Of a stretch of 64,000 nucleotides of DNA, positions 9,634-18,991 are shown piece after piece. The first letter of the stretch is position 1. Each line of letters starts with the position of its first letter. The translations under genes and the position numbers were made by a program. Source of the DNA: CALAED01 sp036378315 (GTDB lineage Bacteria > Actinomycetota > Actinomycetes > Streptosporangiales > Streptosporangiaceae); NCBI GenBank assembly GCA_036378315.1, contig DASUWU010000046.1, positions 3,171 through 67,170 on the forward strand. The letters run 5' to 3'. The notes beneath the pieces are model-generated. The model worked only from the letters and a program-made list of their open reading frames with translations. It made no database searches and was not told the DNA's origin.

Positions 9634-9966
9634 TCAAAGCGAGAAAGGGCACCCCGTGGCGCCGTTCGCCATCCGCCGCTCAGGGGTGGCCCGCGACGCG
9701 TGACCCGCGGAAAGGCCCACAAGCCGACCCCGGCGATGTTTGACGTCGTCGGGGTGGGCAGTGCATGGGAGAGGGCTTGACAGGTGAATTGACGGGAGGC
9801 CTTGACAGGTGCGGTCGGTGGCCGGGTCCGGCGGGTTGCCGTCGCGGCCATGCCCTTCCGGTGCGCCGATGGCGCGACCTCTGATCGCAGAAAGCACTAT
9901 TTGCTTACCTTGAGCTAATGGCGGGAGCGGCCAAGAGATGGATACACCGCGAAAGGAGACAAACCC
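9634..9966. other. Intergenic region with a repeated TTGACA-containing element
   Basis: No gene supported in these 333 bases. An 11-base direct repeat (CTTGACAGGTG at 9776-9786 and 9801-9811) contains two -35-like TTGACA hexamers, but no convincing -10 follows. The sequence before the next gene, including GAAAGGAG near 9952-9958, supplies its ribosome-binding site. Confidence 0.4.
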
Positions 9967-10272
9967 ATGAACCCCCTCACTCCGATCACCATGGCGACGG
10001 TCGCGCTCGGCGGATTGCTGCTGGCTCCCCCGGCCACGGCCGCCGCGGCCGACACCCCGACCTATACCTGCCAGTCCCTCGGCGAGGACGGGCACGGCAC
10101 GGTGATGGGCGTTCAGAACTGCCGGGCTTCCTCGGGTGCTGTCACAAACGGCACCTTTACCGGGACCTCTGTCATGCGCAGCGGTGATTACGGCTACTTC
10201 TTTACCTGCACGGCCGGCGGAGAGGCGAATATCCCCGACACGGTGACCGCCGACGGCTGCACCGGGCGGTAG
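9967..10272 (+). CDS. Small secreted cysteine-containing protein, unknown function
   Basis: A 101-aa protein with a Sec signal peptide (hydrophobic core TVALGGLLLAPPATAAAA, cleavage expected after an Ala about residue 28). The mature part of about 73 residues has four cysteines (in TCQSL, NCRAS, TCTAG and DGCTG) that could form two disulfides, plus Gly/Thr-rich strands. No enzyme motif is seen. A GAAAGGAG ribosome-binding site precedes the ATG. It stands alone and is followed by a short hairpin. It could be an extracellular inhibitor, adhesin or small bacteriocin-like protein, but nothing in the sequence decides this. Confidence 0.7.
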   Translation: MNPLTPITMATVALGGLLLAPPATAAAADTPTYTCQSLGEDGHGTVMGVQNCRASSGAVTNGTFTGTSVMRSGDYGYFFTCTAGGEANIPDTVTADGCTGR

Positions 10273-10333
10273 CACCCGGCCAATGAACCTTCCTACGTAG
10301 CATGGATCTACGTAGTTAAATTCTACCAAGATT

Positions 10334-10351
10334 GGCCGCCTAACGGCGGCC
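10334..10351. terminator. Short hairpin between convergent genes
   Basis: GGCCGCC (10334-10340) and GGCGGCC (10345-10351) flank a 4-base loop between the secreted protein gene and the convergent ABC permease gene. Just before it, the 8-bp palindrome CTACGTAG occurs twice (10293-10300 and 10308-10315). Confidence 0.55.
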
Positions 10352-10372
10352 TTCTCCTGGACTAGGCCGGGA

Positions 10373-11983
10373 CTACGCCCGCGGGACGTCCCGGCGGCGG
10401 AAGGTGATGAACCCGGCCAGTACGAGCGCGATGGCGACGATGGCCAGTGCGGCAAGGGGACCGGGATCGGCCGTGCCGAGCGGAGGGTTCCCGACGTGCG
10501 TCGTGGGAGCGATGTCGAGCACCCACTGCGCGAGCTTCAGGCCGGGGCCGAGGAAGGCGATGAAGGTCGCCACCGCGTACGCCACCCAGGCGAACCCGAA
10601 GCCGCGCGGCCACAGGCCGAACAACGCCAGCGCGAGACCGGCGAACACCAGCTCCTCCGGCAGGTAGTCCAAGCCGGCCCTCATGATCGCGGCGAACTCG
10701 TGGGTGTTCCCGACCGACCACGCGGTCGAAATCGCGAGGACCAACGACGAGCCGACGACGACGAGCACCAGCCCCGCCGCGACGACCGTGCCGTGAGCCG
10801 CCAGCCAGCGGGCCCGGGAGAGCGTGCCGGCGAGCCGGGCTTCCAAGCGGCCCTCGGCCTCCTCGGCGCGGAGGGTGCCGATCGCCTGGATGACGTACCC
10901 GGCGCCGATGACCGCCAGGTAGAGCTGGGTCGCGGCGACGAAGCCGTGCAGCGGGCGGCCGCCCTCGATGCCCATGGCCTGGGCCAGCGCGGGGTTGCCG
11001 GCCAACGCGTCGAGAAGCTGTTGGGCCAGCGCGCCCATCATTCCGGTGAGCAGGATCCCGCCGGCCAGCCAGCCCGCGGTCGCCGGACCGTGGATCCAGG
11101 CCGCGAAGCCGATCGGCCGTCGCCGCTGCCGGGTCGCTCGTGCCGGACCGGCGCCGCCACGCAGCAGGGCGCTGCCGACGTCGCGGCGGGCTGCCAGCCA
11201 CACCGCCGCGCCGCAGGAGGCGAGGCCGGCGGCGACCGGGACGGCGAGCACCCACCACCGCTGGTCCCCGAACGGGGCGGTCTTCTCCGTCCACCCCAGC
11301 GGAGACAGCCAGGTCAACCAGATCTTGGCCGTGTCGCCGACGCCGCGCAGGACGTAGGCAGCGGCCAGCACGATCAGGCTCCACGTGTAGACCCCGCGGG
11401 CATGGAGCACAAGTTGCGCCAGCAGGGCCGCGAGCCCGGCGAACGTGAAGGCCAGCGCGCCGAGCGCCGCGCTGTAGAGGACCGCTCCGTACACCGGGAC
11501 TCCCGAGAGCGCCAGCCCGGCGGCGAACAGGATGGACGTGACGAGTATCGCCGCGGTCGCGACGGCGAAGGCCGCCAGAGCCGGCTGGTGCCGGGCGATC
11601 CGGCCGCCGAGGAGCGTCTCGAGCCGGCCAGACTCCTCCTCCCGTCGCGTCGAGCCGGCGACCAGTCCGATGCCCAGCAGCGGAAGCAGGAACGAGGCCA
11701 GGAACCCGAACTCGTCCTGGATGACCCCACCCAGGCTGTCGATGCCCTCGACATGGCCGTTGATCGCGGCCAGCGCGCTACCGGAGGTGACCGCCTCGGC
11801 ATAGGTGTGGATCTTGGCCGGGGTGTCGTAGATGCCGGCGACGGCGGCGGCCGTCCCGACCATGCTCACGGCGAGGGCGATCACCCAGACGAGGATGCCG
11901 CGGCGGCGCGTGCGCCAGACGATCCCGACCATGGTGGCCAGGTCGCGCCGGCGGGGGCTCGCCGCACGGTGGCCGGCGCTCAT
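10373..11983 (-). CDS. ABC-2 type export permease (polyketide/drug exporter type)
   Basis: A 536-aa integral membrane protein with roughly 12 hydrophobic segments in two similar halves, the pattern of TnrB/ExporterY-type permeases that export antibiotics. Each half carries a GxxRREExxGRLE-like cytoplasmic motif (STRREEESGRLETLLGG and TLRAEEAEGRLEARLAG), supporting internal duplication. The ATG at 11983 overlaps the TGA of the ATPase gene, so the two are translationally coupled and presumably form one transporter. It is the last gene of a TetR-ATPase-permease operon. Substrate is unknown; by family a hydrophobic drug or peptide is likely. Confidence 0.88.
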   Translation of the reverse strand: MSAGHRAASPRRRDLATMVGIVWRTRRRGILVWVIALAVSMVGTAAAVAGIYDTPAKIHTYAEAVTSGSALAAINGHVEGIDSLGGVIQDEFGFLASFLLPLLGIGLVAGSTRREEESGRLETLLGGRIARHQPALAAFAVATAAILVTSILFAAGLALSGVPVYGAVLYSAALGALAFTFAGLAALLAQLVLHARGVYTWSLIVLAAAYVLRGVGDTAKIWLTWLSPLGWTEKTAPFGDQRWWVLAVPVAAGLASCGAAVWLAARRDVGSALLRGGAGPARATRQRRRPIGFAAWIHGPATAGWLAGGILLTGMMGALAQQLLDALAGNPALAQAMGIEGGRPLHGFVAATQLYLAVIGAGYVIQAIGTLRAEEAEGRLEARLAGTLSRARWLAAHGTVVAAGLVLVVVGSSLVLAISTAWSVGNTHEFAAIMRAGLDYLPEELVFAGLALALFGLWPRGFGFAWVAYAVATFIAFLGPGLKLAQWVLDIAPTTHVGNPPLGTADPGPLAALAIVAIALVLAGFITFRRRDVPRA

Positions 11984-12930
11984 CGCGCGGTCCCGGCAAA
12001 CGTTTCGCCGGTCTCCCGGGCGTCGAGCGGCTCCCCGTAGTTGCTCAGGAACAACGCGTCGAGGCTCGGTGGGGTGACGGTCAGGGTGTGGATCCGCGCG
12101 GCGTGCAGGCTGCCGATCACCGCGTCGAGATGATCCGGGTCGATCGTGAACCTGGTGTCGACGTGCCCGTCCAGCCGTTCGTGGACACAGTCGGCCACGC
12201 CCTCGGCGCCGGCCAGTCCTTCGGGTTCGTCGACGGTGACCGCGTGTACCGACGTCCGGGTGTGGCGGCGCAGGTCGGCGAGGGTGCCGGTGGTGACGGT
12301 GCGGCCGCGGCGGATGATGCTGACCCGGTCGGCCAGCGCCTCGACCTCGCCGAGGATGTGGCTGGAGAGCAGCACTGTGACGCCGTCCTCCCGCCGCTCG
12401 CGTACGCACTGCTGGAATGCCTGCTCCATCAACGGGTCGAGTCCGGCGGTGGGTTCGTCGAGGATGAGCAGATCCGCATCCGCGGCCAACGCCGCCACGA
12501 GGGCGACCTTCTGGCGGTTGCCTTTGGAGTAGTCCCTGATCCGCTTCGTCGGATCGAGATCGAACCGTTCGATCAGCTGTTCTCGCCGCTTCTCGTCGAC
12601 CCCGCCGTGCGTCGCGCCGATCACGTCGAGGCACTGGCCGCCGGTCAGGCCGGGCCACAGCGCGACGTCCCCGGCGACGTAGGCCAGGCGCCGGTGCAAC
12701 TCGGCGGCCTCGCGCCAGGGATCGGCGCCGAACAGCCGGACGTGGCCGCCGGTGGCCCGGATGAGCCCGAGCAGGATGCGGATGGTGGTGGACTTGCCCG
12801 CCCCGTTGGGGCCGAGGAAGCCATGGACCTCACCCGGACGCACGGTGAGGTCCAGGCCGTCGAGGGCGCGAACCTTCCCGAACGCCTTGGTGAGGTCCTG
12901 GATATGGATGACATCGGTCGGGTGGTTCAC
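11980..12930 (-). CDS. ABC exporter ATP-binding protein (DrrA-like)
   Basis: A 316-aa nucleotide-binding subunit. Walker A is GPNGAGKST near residue 40, Walker B LLILDEP near 157, the H-loop histidine lies in LSSHILGE, and the signature motif is the variant YSKGNRQ typical of this exporter subfamily rather than LSGGQ. A C-terminal regulatory extension of about 90 residues follows the ATPase core. The start overlaps the stop of the TetR gene and the stop overlaps the start of the permease gene, both as ATGA, so all three are one operon. It should energise the permease encoded downstream. Confidence 0.92.
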   Translation of the reverse strand: MNHPTDVIHIQDLTKAFGKVRALDGLDLTVRPGEVHGFLGPNGAGKSTTIRILLGLIRATGGHVRLFGADPWREAAELHRRLAYVAGDVALWPGLTGGQCLDVIGATHGGVDEKRREQLIERFDLDPTKRIRDYSKGNRQKVALVAALAADADLLILDEPTAGLDPLMEQAFQQCVRERREDGVTVLLSSHILGEVEALADRVSIIRRGRTVTTGTLADLRRHTRTSVHAVTVDEPEGLAGAEGVADCVHERLDGHVDTRFTIDPDHLDAVIGSLHAARIHTLTVTPPSLDALFLSNYGEPLDARETGETFAGTAR

Positions 12931-13565
12931 GAGGGATCCTCCTCGGGCGCGGCCACGAACGCGCCCTTCGTGTAGACGTCGGTGACCTCTTTGGTCCAGC
13001 GGGTGATGCCCTCCGCCGTGAGCGGGTCGACGCCGATCGCGGCGGCGATCTGGTTCCGCAGCAAGACCAGCGCCAGGTCGTTGACCAGGAGGAACGCCGC
13101 ACGAACCGCCGGGTCCTCACCCGGCCGGACGGCGCCCATCTCGGCCATGGAGTCGAGCAGTTGGCGAGTCAGTGCGTACCAGCGACCGAACAGCGCGGCG
13201 CCCGCCGGGTCGTTGACGAGCAACAGGCGGCGCAGGTACGCGGGCAACGGGGAGCCGTGCGGGAAGGCACGCGCGAACATCTCGGCGATGGACGCCCAGT
13301 TGTCCCCGGTCAGCGCCTCGGCGAGCTCCTGCCCGTCCATCGCGAAGAGCGAGTCGAAGGCCTGCGCGGCATAGCCGTCCACCGCGGCCCGCAAGCCCTC
13401 CTTGCTGCCGAAGTGGTGCACCACGAGCGCGGGTGACACCCCCGCCGCAGCGGCGATCTCCCGCACCGTGACGGCATCGTGCCCGCGCTCGGCGAACAGG
13501 CGAAGCGCGGCGTTGCGGATGTTGGCCTTGGCCGTGAGGTCCCCCTCATCAGCGACTGAACTCAT
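12927..13565 (-). CDS. TetR-family regulator of the adjacent ABC exporter
   Basis: A 212-aa repressor with an N-terminal helix-turn-helix (VREIAAAAGVSPALVVHHFGSK in two pieces around residues 35-56) and a helical ligand-binding domain. The start at 13565 (MSSVADEG) was preferred over an ATG 36 bases upstream because the upstream extension would run through the inverted repeat. It is the first gene of the exporter operon, and a 7-bp-arm inverted repeat overlaps its start codon, so autoregulation is likely, with induction by the exported compound. Confidence 0.88.
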   Translation of the reverse strand: MSSVADEGDLTAKANIRNAALRLFAERGHDAVTVREIAAAAGVSPALVVHHFGSKEGLRAAVDGYAAQAFDSLFAMDGQELAEALTGDNWASIAEMFARAFPHGSPLPAYLRRLLLVNDPAGAALFGRWYALTRQLLDSMAEMGAVRPGEDPAVRAAFLLVNDLALVLLRNQIAAAIGVDPLTAEGITRWTKEVTDVYTKGAFVAAPEEDPS

Positions 13566-13590
13566 GTTCAGTACATTAAACACCTGAACA
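13565..13590. promoter_or_regulatory. Inverted repeat overlapping the TetR start (operator candidate)
   Basis: TGTTCAG (13565-13571) and CTGAACA (13584-13590) are perfect 7-bp arms 12 bases apart, at the start of the minus-strand TetR-ATPase-permease operon. The AT-rich centre stands out from its GC-rich surroundings. Confidence 0.65.
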
Positions 13591-13673
13591 GCGCGATGCA
13601 AGAGACCTGGTCACACCCCATCGTCCGAGTGCTGACAGGCCTGGCGTCGTGGCGTGCCGGGAATGACCGCCGG

Positions 13674-16157
13674 TCAGTCGATCGCCTGCCGGGTGAGGGC
13701 GGGCGGGCGGCGGGTGGGCAGGAGCCAGGCCGTGGCGGTGGCGAGCAGCGGGACGCCGGCCACGGTGGCGACGAGGCTGAGCACGGGAACGTGGCTCAGC
13801 ATGCCGAGATGCCGCACGTACGCGCCGAACAGGGCCAGGTAGGCACCCATGGTGCCGAGCAGCGCGCCCAGCAGGGCGAGCCCGCCCGCGGTGGCGGCCG
13901 CGAGCGTCCGGCGGATCGAGCCGGTCGCGCCCGTGGCGATGAGGGTGCGCAGGTCGCGTGCGCTCTCGCCGCGGATGAGTCCCACGGTCATGGCGAGCAC
14001 GCCCAGGGCCACCAGTGCCCCGGCGATCGTCGCGACGGTACGGACCGTCGCCAGCGAGCGTTGTTCGTCCCTGCTCTCGAGCGTCAGGCCCGCGTTGACG
14101 GACATGTGCTTGGCCGCCGTGATCTGCGCGGCGGTGAGCGGTTGGTCCGCCTCGATGAGCCAGCCGACCGGCGCGGCCTGCCAGCCCGCGCGGCGTAGCC
14201 CGTACGGGGTGATGAGCGTGCTCGGGCCTGAGGAGTAGCGCGGCACGTCGACGTGCTCGGTGCGCGGCGTGGGGGCGTCGCGCGCCGCGTTGACGTAGCT
14301 CAGCGGGCCCGGCTGCGAGGTGAGGACGTCGACGTCGGGCCGGGGGGTGAGGCGGAGGCGCCGGAGCAGGTCCGGGGTGGCGACGTAGACCATGCCGACG
14401 TCGCGGAAGCTGTTCGACCCCACGTGCCTGCCGAGCCCGATCATCGGGCGGACCGCCTTTCCGTGCGATGTTTCCCGGTCCTCGTCGCCGACGGCGGCGT
14501 ACAGGGCGACCACGCTGGAGTGGGGGAGCGTGGCCGCGAACCGGTCGACCTGGGACCGCAGGCCGGCCACCTGCGCGGGCGTACGTTCCGGGACGACGGG
14601 GCCTGTGGTGCCGATGCGCACCAGTAGCTGCCGGTCCGACAGGTTGCCCTCGGCGGCCGGATGCTTGGCGGTGGTCGCGATGATGGCGACGGCCACCGCC
14701 ATCCCGAGGGCGAGGCTGATGGCGGCGAGCGCAGCGGCCGATCGTGCCTGGTAGCGGACCAGGTCGCGGAACGCCAACCGGACCGCGACGGGGAGCCGCG
14801 ACCCGCTCCCGCCGAACACGCGGACCGCGAGCGGGCCGGCGAAGAGGATCCCGAGGGCGATGGCGATCGTGCCGGCGAGGAACAGCGGCGGGTTGGCGTG
14901 GTCCTTGGCCGTGTCGACCCCGAGCGCCAGACAGCCGACGCCGGCCATGAGGAGGAGGACGGCGGCGATGGCCGGGCGATGCGCCTGCTTCGGCCGCGGC
15001 GGCCGCGCGGACAGGGCCCGCACGATCGGCACGCGCGCCGCGGTCCTGGCCGGCCACCAGGCGGCCGCGGTGGCCGTCGCGACGGCGAGGACGACGTCGG
15101 CTCCGATGATCGCCCAGGGGACGGCGAGGCGGTCGATGCGATGCCCGGCCGCCGGCTCCAGCCACGGGGCGCCGGCGAACCAGCCGGCCAGTCCGGCGGC
15201 CGTCCCGATCAGCGCGGCGATGCCGCCGATCAGCGCGCCGCCCGCCAGCATCACCAGGCGCAGGTGCCGCGCGGTCGCGCCGATCGCGGCGAGCATGCCG
15301 AGCTGGCGCAGGCGGCGTTGCGCCACGACGGCGAAGCCGGCGGCGGCGATGAACGCGACGAGGAGGAGGGTCAACGTGGTGGCCGCGAACGCGACCAGGG
15401 CCGCGGCGCCGTTCTCCGTCCGTCCGCGCTCCCGCACCGTCGGCCGCGCCCCGCCCGCGCCGCGGAACGACGCGACCCGCTCGGCGTCCGCCCGCACCAG
15501 GATGGTGGTCGATTCGGCCCGTGCATGAGCCTGCGGCGCCACCAGGGCGAACGTGTCGCTCAGGTCGCTGGGATTCTCGACGGTCCCGACGACGGTCAGG
15601 CGGCTGCCGGCGAGGACGAGCGACCGCCCGAGGCCGGTATCGAAGAGGCTCGCAGCGTGATCGGTGAGCGCGACCTCGCCGGGCCGCGCCGGATAACGTC
15701 CTGCGCGCAGGCGCAGCATCGGCCGGCCGTACGGGCCGTGCGGGTCCTGGGCTCGTACGTCGACGGTCTGGATCGACCCGGGAACCGGCGCTGCGGCGTG
15801 ATTGATCACATCGATGGTGCCGAACCACTTCCGGGCGGCGGCGATGCCGGCGTCGCCGGGACCGTCGAGCTGGATGCGCGCCGTGGCCGTGCCGAAGTCG
15901 GCGGCGCGCAACGGGACCATGTTGGAGGCGACCGACGCGCTCAGCACGGCGGCCGTGACGGCCAGGCCGAGCAGCCCCAACGTCAGGATCTGCTGCCGCC
16001 AGTCGCGGCGGAACAGCCGCCAGGCCCAGCGGACCAGCGCCCGGCGGGCCGCGACACCCCCATGGCCGCGTCCATTCCCGCGCCACCCGCCGGTGGCGGG
16101 CCGGGCCGCGTGCTCCCTCGTGCCTGCGCTCATGCCTGTGCTCATGCCTGCGCTCAT
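13674..16157 (-). CDS. FtsX/MacB-type ABC transporter permease
   Basis: An 827-aa membrane protein with the FtsX-like architecture: one N-terminal transmembrane helix, a large extracytoplasmic region, then groups of helices twice (around residues 290-450 and at the C-terminus). The N-terminus has a small repeat, MSAGMSTGMSAGT, encoded by a 12-base tandem repeat, so the exact start among the three ATGs is uncertain; the first overlaps the ATPase stop as ATGA. Paired with a LolD/MacB-like ATPase upstream, it likely exports or senses peptides or lipoproteins, as in BceAB-type systems. The third gene of the PadR operon. Confidence 0.85.
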   Translation of the reverse strand: MSAGMSTGMSAGTREHAARPATGGWRGNGRGHGGVAARRALVRWAWRLFRRDWRQQILTLGLLGLAVTAAVLSASVASNMVPLRAADFGTATARIQLDGPGDAGIAAARKWFGTIDVINHAAAPVPGSIQTVDVRAQDPHGPYGRPMLRLRAGRYPARPGEVALTDHAASLFDTGLGRSLVLAGSRLTVVGTVENPSDLSDTFALVAPQAHARAESTTILVRADAERVASFRGAGGARPTVRERGRTENGAAALVAFAATTLTLLLVAFIAAAGFAVVAQRRLRQLGMLAAIGATARHLRLVMLAGGALIGGIAALIGTAAGLAGWFAGAPWLEPAAGHRIDRLAVPWAIIGADVVLAVATATAAAWWPARTAARVPIVRALSARPPRPKQAHRPAIAAVLLLMAGVGCLALGVDTAKDHANPPLFLAGTIAIALGILFAGPLAVRVFGGSGSRLPVAVRLAFRDLVRYQARSAAALAAISLALGMAVAVAIIATTAKHPAAEGNLSDRQLLVRIGTTGPVVPERTPAQVAGLRSQVDRFAATLPHSSVVALYAAVGDEDRETSHGKAVRPMIGLGRHVGSNSFRDVGMVYVATPDLLRRLRLTPRPDVDVLTSQPGPLSYVNAARDAPTPRTEHVDVPRYSSGPSTLITPYGLRRAGWQAAPVGWLIEADQPLTAAQITAAKHMSVNAGLTLESRDEQRSLATVRTVATIAGALVALGVLAMTVGLIRGESARDLRTLIATGATGSIRRTLAAATAGGLALLGALLGTMGAYLALFGAYVRHLGMLSHVPVLSLVATVAGVPLLATATAWLLPTRRPPALTRQAID

Positions 16158-16879
16158 GCCTTCTGTCCGGGCTCGAGCAGCGACTCGGGGCCCGCGGGCG
16201 CGACGGTCTGGTCGACCATCCGCCCGTCCCTGATGAACACCACGCGGTCGGCCCACGACGCCAGCCGCGAGTCGTGCGTGACGACCACCCCGGCGACTCC
16301 CGACCGGCAGGCGGCACGCAACAGGCGCATCACCGCCTCGCCGTTGACGGAGTCGAGGGCGCCGCTCGGCTCGTCGGCGAGCAGCAGCTTGCGCTCGCCC
16401 ACCAGGGCCCGCGCGATCGCCACCCGCTGCCGCTCTCCGCCCGACAGTTCGTCCGGGTGGCGGTCGGCCCGGTCGGCAAGGCCGAGCCGCTCGAGCACCG
16501 CGAGACCGGCCGCCCGCGCGTCCTTCGCGCCGAGGCCGTCGAGCTCCAGCGGCAGCGCGACGTTCTCGACCGCGGTGAGCCCGGCGAGCAGGTTGAAGTC
16601 CTGGAAGACGTAGCCGATCGTGCGCCGGCGCAGCCGGGCCCTGGCATGACGCGACATGGTCGACAGCGCCGCGCCGGCGACCAGGACCTCCCCGCTCGTC
16701 GGCTCCTCCAGGCTGCCGGCGATCGTCAGCAGCGTGCTCTTGCCGGCGCCGCTCGGGCCCATGACGGCCACCAGTTCGCCTTGGTGGACCGACAGATCGA
16801 CCTCACGGAGCGCATGGACCTCGGCCGCGCCCGCGCCGTGCACCTTCGACACCCGGCGCAGCTCGAGCATCGTCGTCAT
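16154..16879 (-). CDS. LolD/MacB-type ABC transporter ATP-binding protein
   Basis: A 241-aa ATPase of the class that works with FtsX-like permeases. Walker A is GPSGAGKST at residues 41-49, the Q-loop sits in YVFQDFN, the signature motif is LSGGE(R)QR, and Walker B reads KLLLADEPSGALDS, the last part being diagnostic for the MacB/LolD group. The start overlaps the PadR stop and the stop overlaps the permease start (ATGA both times), so the three genes are translationally coupled. It powers the adjacent permease at the cytoplasmic membrane. Confidence 0.93.
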   Translation of the reverse strand: MTTMLELRRVSKVHGAGAAEVHALREVDLSVHQGELVAVMGPSGAGKSTLLTIAGSLEEPTSGEVLVAGAALSTMSRHARARLRRRTIGYVFQDFNLLAGLTAVENVALPLELDGLGAKDARAAGLAVLERLGLADRADRHPDELSGGERQRVAIARALVGERKLLLADEPSGALDSVNGEAVMRLLRAACRSGVAGVVVTHDSRLASWADRVVFIRDGRMVDQTVAPAGPESLLEPGQKA

Positions 16880-17490
16880 CGCCGTGCCCCCTGACGACGT
16901 GCGGTCCGGCCCCCGGCGCCGGATGCCGGCGCGGCTGGTGCCGGTGTGGCGGGCGCGGGTGTGGCGGGCGGCGCCGGCTCCCGCAGGCGGATCTCCGCAG
17001 CGTCCAGCCACCGTACGACCCCTTCGAGCCGGAAGAGCTCGGCGTCCACGACGAGCGCCAGGCCCACGTCGCGCTCCGCGTCCTCGCCCCCGTGGGCCTT
17101 GAGCCGCGTGTACCGCTGCATCATCTCGACGAGGTGCCGGCGGTGGGCCTGGATGACCTCGCTTACGTCGACACCCGGCACCCGCAGGCTCACCAGCACC
17201 TTGATGACCAGCTCGTCCCTCGGCGGCGCCGCGCCGTCCGGAGCCCGGAGCCACCCGGTCAGCTCCTCGGTCCCGGTCGCGGTGATACGGAAGAGCTTCT
17301 GCGGACCGTCGCGGTCCGTGTCGTCGGACTCGACGAGCCCGTCGCGTTCGAGGCGCTGCAGGGTCGTGTAGACCTGCCCGATGTTCAGCGGCCAGAGGTC
17401 GCCGGTCCTCGACTCGAACTCCTGCCGCAGCCGCAGGCCGTACGACGGGCCCTCGCTCAGCAACGCGAGCAGCGCGTGTCGGATGCTCAT
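16876..17490 (-). CDS. PadR-family transcriptional regulator
   Basis: A 204-aa regulator. The N-terminal winged helix (SIRHALLALLSEGPSYGLRL region, residues 2-21, then IGQVYTTLQRLERDGLVES) is the PadR hallmark. A C-terminal helical domain about residues 95-175 gives dimerisation, and the last 30 residues are Pro/Ala-rich low complexity. It heads the operon with the ATPase and FtsX permease, and a 7-bp-arm inverted repeat (17522-17546) lies 32 bases upstream of its ATG, so it likely represses its own operon and is released by a substrate of the transporter, as known for several PadR-ABC pairs. Confidence 0.9.
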   Translation of the reverse strand: MSIRHALLALLSEGPSYGLRLRQEFESRTGDLWPLNIGQVYTTLQRLERDGLVESDDTDRDGPQKLFRITATGTEELTGWLRAPDGAAPPRDELVIKVLVSLRVPGVDVSEVIQAHRRHLVEMMQRYTRLKAHGGEDAERDVGLALVVDAELFRLEGVVRWLDAAEIRLREPAPPATPAPATPAPAAPASGAGGRTARRQGARR

Positions 17491-17521
17491 GATTGGTCCG
17501 CACAGGTGATCATGTGAGGAC

Positions 17522-17546
17522 TATACCGAGTATCATACCCGGTATA
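17522..17546. promoter_or_regulatory. PadR operator candidate
   Basis: TATACCG (17522-17528) and CGGTATA (17540-17546) form a perfect 7-bp-arm inverted repeat with an 11-base AT-rich spacer, placed just upstream of the padR-like start. It also lies immediately beyond the stop of the LytTR regulator gene, so it serves only the PadR operon. Confidence 0.7.
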
Positions 17547-17560
17547 CAACTCCTCGCCGG

Positions 17561-18991
17561 CTAGAGCCCGATGGACTGGCGGAGGAGTGGGGCGTTGCGG
17601 CGCGCGACCGGGACCGTCTCGTGGGTGCGCGCGTCGGTGATGAGCAGCAGGGTTCCCTTGAAGCCCTGCTCCACTTCTCTGATCCGGCCGAGGTTGACGA
17701 GGAACCGGCGGTGCACGCGCAGGAATCCCTTGTCCTGGAGTTGTTGCTCGAGGCGGTCGAGGCCGCGGGTGGCGGCCTGCAGGCGTCCTTGGTCGCTCGT
17801 CAGCCACACCTTGTTGTGGTCGGCCTCGGCGAACCGGATCTCGCGGGGATCGAGGAGCACCCACCGGTCGTCGCGCAGCGCGATGACCCGGCTCGGCAGC
17901 GCGCGGGGCTGGGAGGAGGCGAACAGCGGGTCGCTCGACGACGCCCCGAAGGTGTCGGGAGATCCGAAGGCGGCCAGCACGCCGATCACCCTGGTACCGG
18001 TGAGCACCGGGCGTACCGAGACCCAGACGGGTGTGCCCAGGAACGGCACGAAGATCTGTGTCGATCCGGTCCAGTGCGGATCCTGCCTGGCGCGCTCGAC
18101 GGCGCGCCGGGTCAGCCGCGGCAGGGTGGGCAGTTGCGGAGTCCACCGGTGGGCCGGCGCGTACGCCGGCGTATCAGCCGGCGTGCCCATCAGCGCGGCC
18201 GCCTCGCTGTTCGCGAGCACGACGTTTCCGGCCGGATCGATCGCGGCGAGCGGGGTCGCCGGCGCCAGGCGGGCGTCGGTGAGGGCGGCGGCCAGGAGCG
18301 TGCCGCTCTGGTGTGCGCGCTGCCGCAGCTTGGCCTCGGTGGCCGCGGCGACTTTGCGCAGCCACGGCAGGACGGCGTCCGACAGCGGTGACTTCCAGCA
18401 CGAGATGTTCAGGACGGCGAGCGGTTCCTGGGTGACGACGTCACGGACGGCGACGCCCGCGCACGCCCACGGATGGAAGCCGCGGCACCAGTGCTCGGGC
18501 CCCCTGACCATGACCGGGCGGTGGCTTTCCAGCGCCGTCCCCATGCCGTTCGTCCCGCTCGCCCATTCGGACCAGGTGAACCAGGGAGCGAGGTTCCGGT
18601 CCGCGGCGAGGTGCAGGATGCGCCGGCTTCCCCAGGTCGCCAGGATGCGCCCGTCGGAGTCGGCCACGGTGACCAGCCCGTCGAGGCCGTCGACCTCGCC
18701 GGCGGCGGAGGCTGCCAGGCCGCCGAGCTCGGCGAACACCACATCGTGGTCGATGGAGTGCGGGCTCATCTCGACCGCGGCCGGCGCCTGGTCCAACCCG
18801 GGGTCGACCTCGTATTCCTCCCGGCAGCGGTACCAGGACATGAGGATCTCGGGCCGGACCCCGCGGACGGCGTCCGCGCCCGCGGCGAAGCTCTCCCAGG
18901 CGGCGGTGGTCCGCCTCAGGTCGTCGTCGGCCAGTCCCGGTCCGCTCGTCGCGTGTCCGGTACCGCTCGTTCGGTCTCTCGCGCCGTTCAT
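17561..18991 (-). CDS. GAF-PAS-LytTR transcriptional regulator of the PQQ locus (AcoR-like sensor)
   Basis: A 476-aa DNA-binding sensor. The N-terminus has the RPEILMSWYRCR helix (residues 47-58) and a GAF-like domain with GTNGMG at 146-151, both typical of AcoR-type activators of acetoin and alcohol catabolism. A PAS-like segment (about 245-335) follows, and the C-terminus is a LytTR DNA-binding domain (about 375-474, with LLDPREIRFAEADHNKVWL and FLRVHRRFLVNL in pieces) instead of the AAA+/HTH of AcoR. It has no sigma-54 activation domain. It is divergent from the formaldehyde dehydrogenase/PQQ genes across 170 bases and is their probable regulator, responding to an alcohol or aldehyde. Ligand unknown. 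Confidence 0.85.
   Translation of the reverse strand: MNGARDRTSGTGHATSGPGLADDDLRRTTAAWESFAAGADAVRGVRPEILMSWYRCREEYEVDPGLDQAPAAVEMSPHSIDHDVVFAELGGLAASAAGEVDGLDGLVTVADSDGRILATWGSRRILHLAADRNLAPWFTWSEWASGTNGMGTALESHRPVMVRGPEHWCRGFHPWACAGVAVRDVVTQEPLAVLNISCWKSPLSDAVLPWLRKVAAATEAKLRQRAHQSGTLLAAALTDARLAPATPLAAIDPAGNVVLANSEAAALMGTPADTPAYAPAHRWTPQLPTLPRLTRRAVERARQDPHWTGSTQIFVPFLGTPVWVSVRPVLTGTRVIGVLAAFGSPDTFGASSSDPLFASSQPRALPSRVIALRDDRWVLLDPREIRFAEADHNKVWLTSDQGRLQAATRGLDRLEQQLQDKGFLRVHRRFLVNLGRIREVEQGFKGTLLLITDARTHETVPVARRNAPLLRQSIGL

Noticed and set aside
13576..16317. A 913-codon open frame on the minus strand in another frame than the FtsX permease
   Set aside because: Its product is Arg/Pro/His-rich without domains and it is a shadow of the real 827-aa permease frame, which has clear membrane segments.
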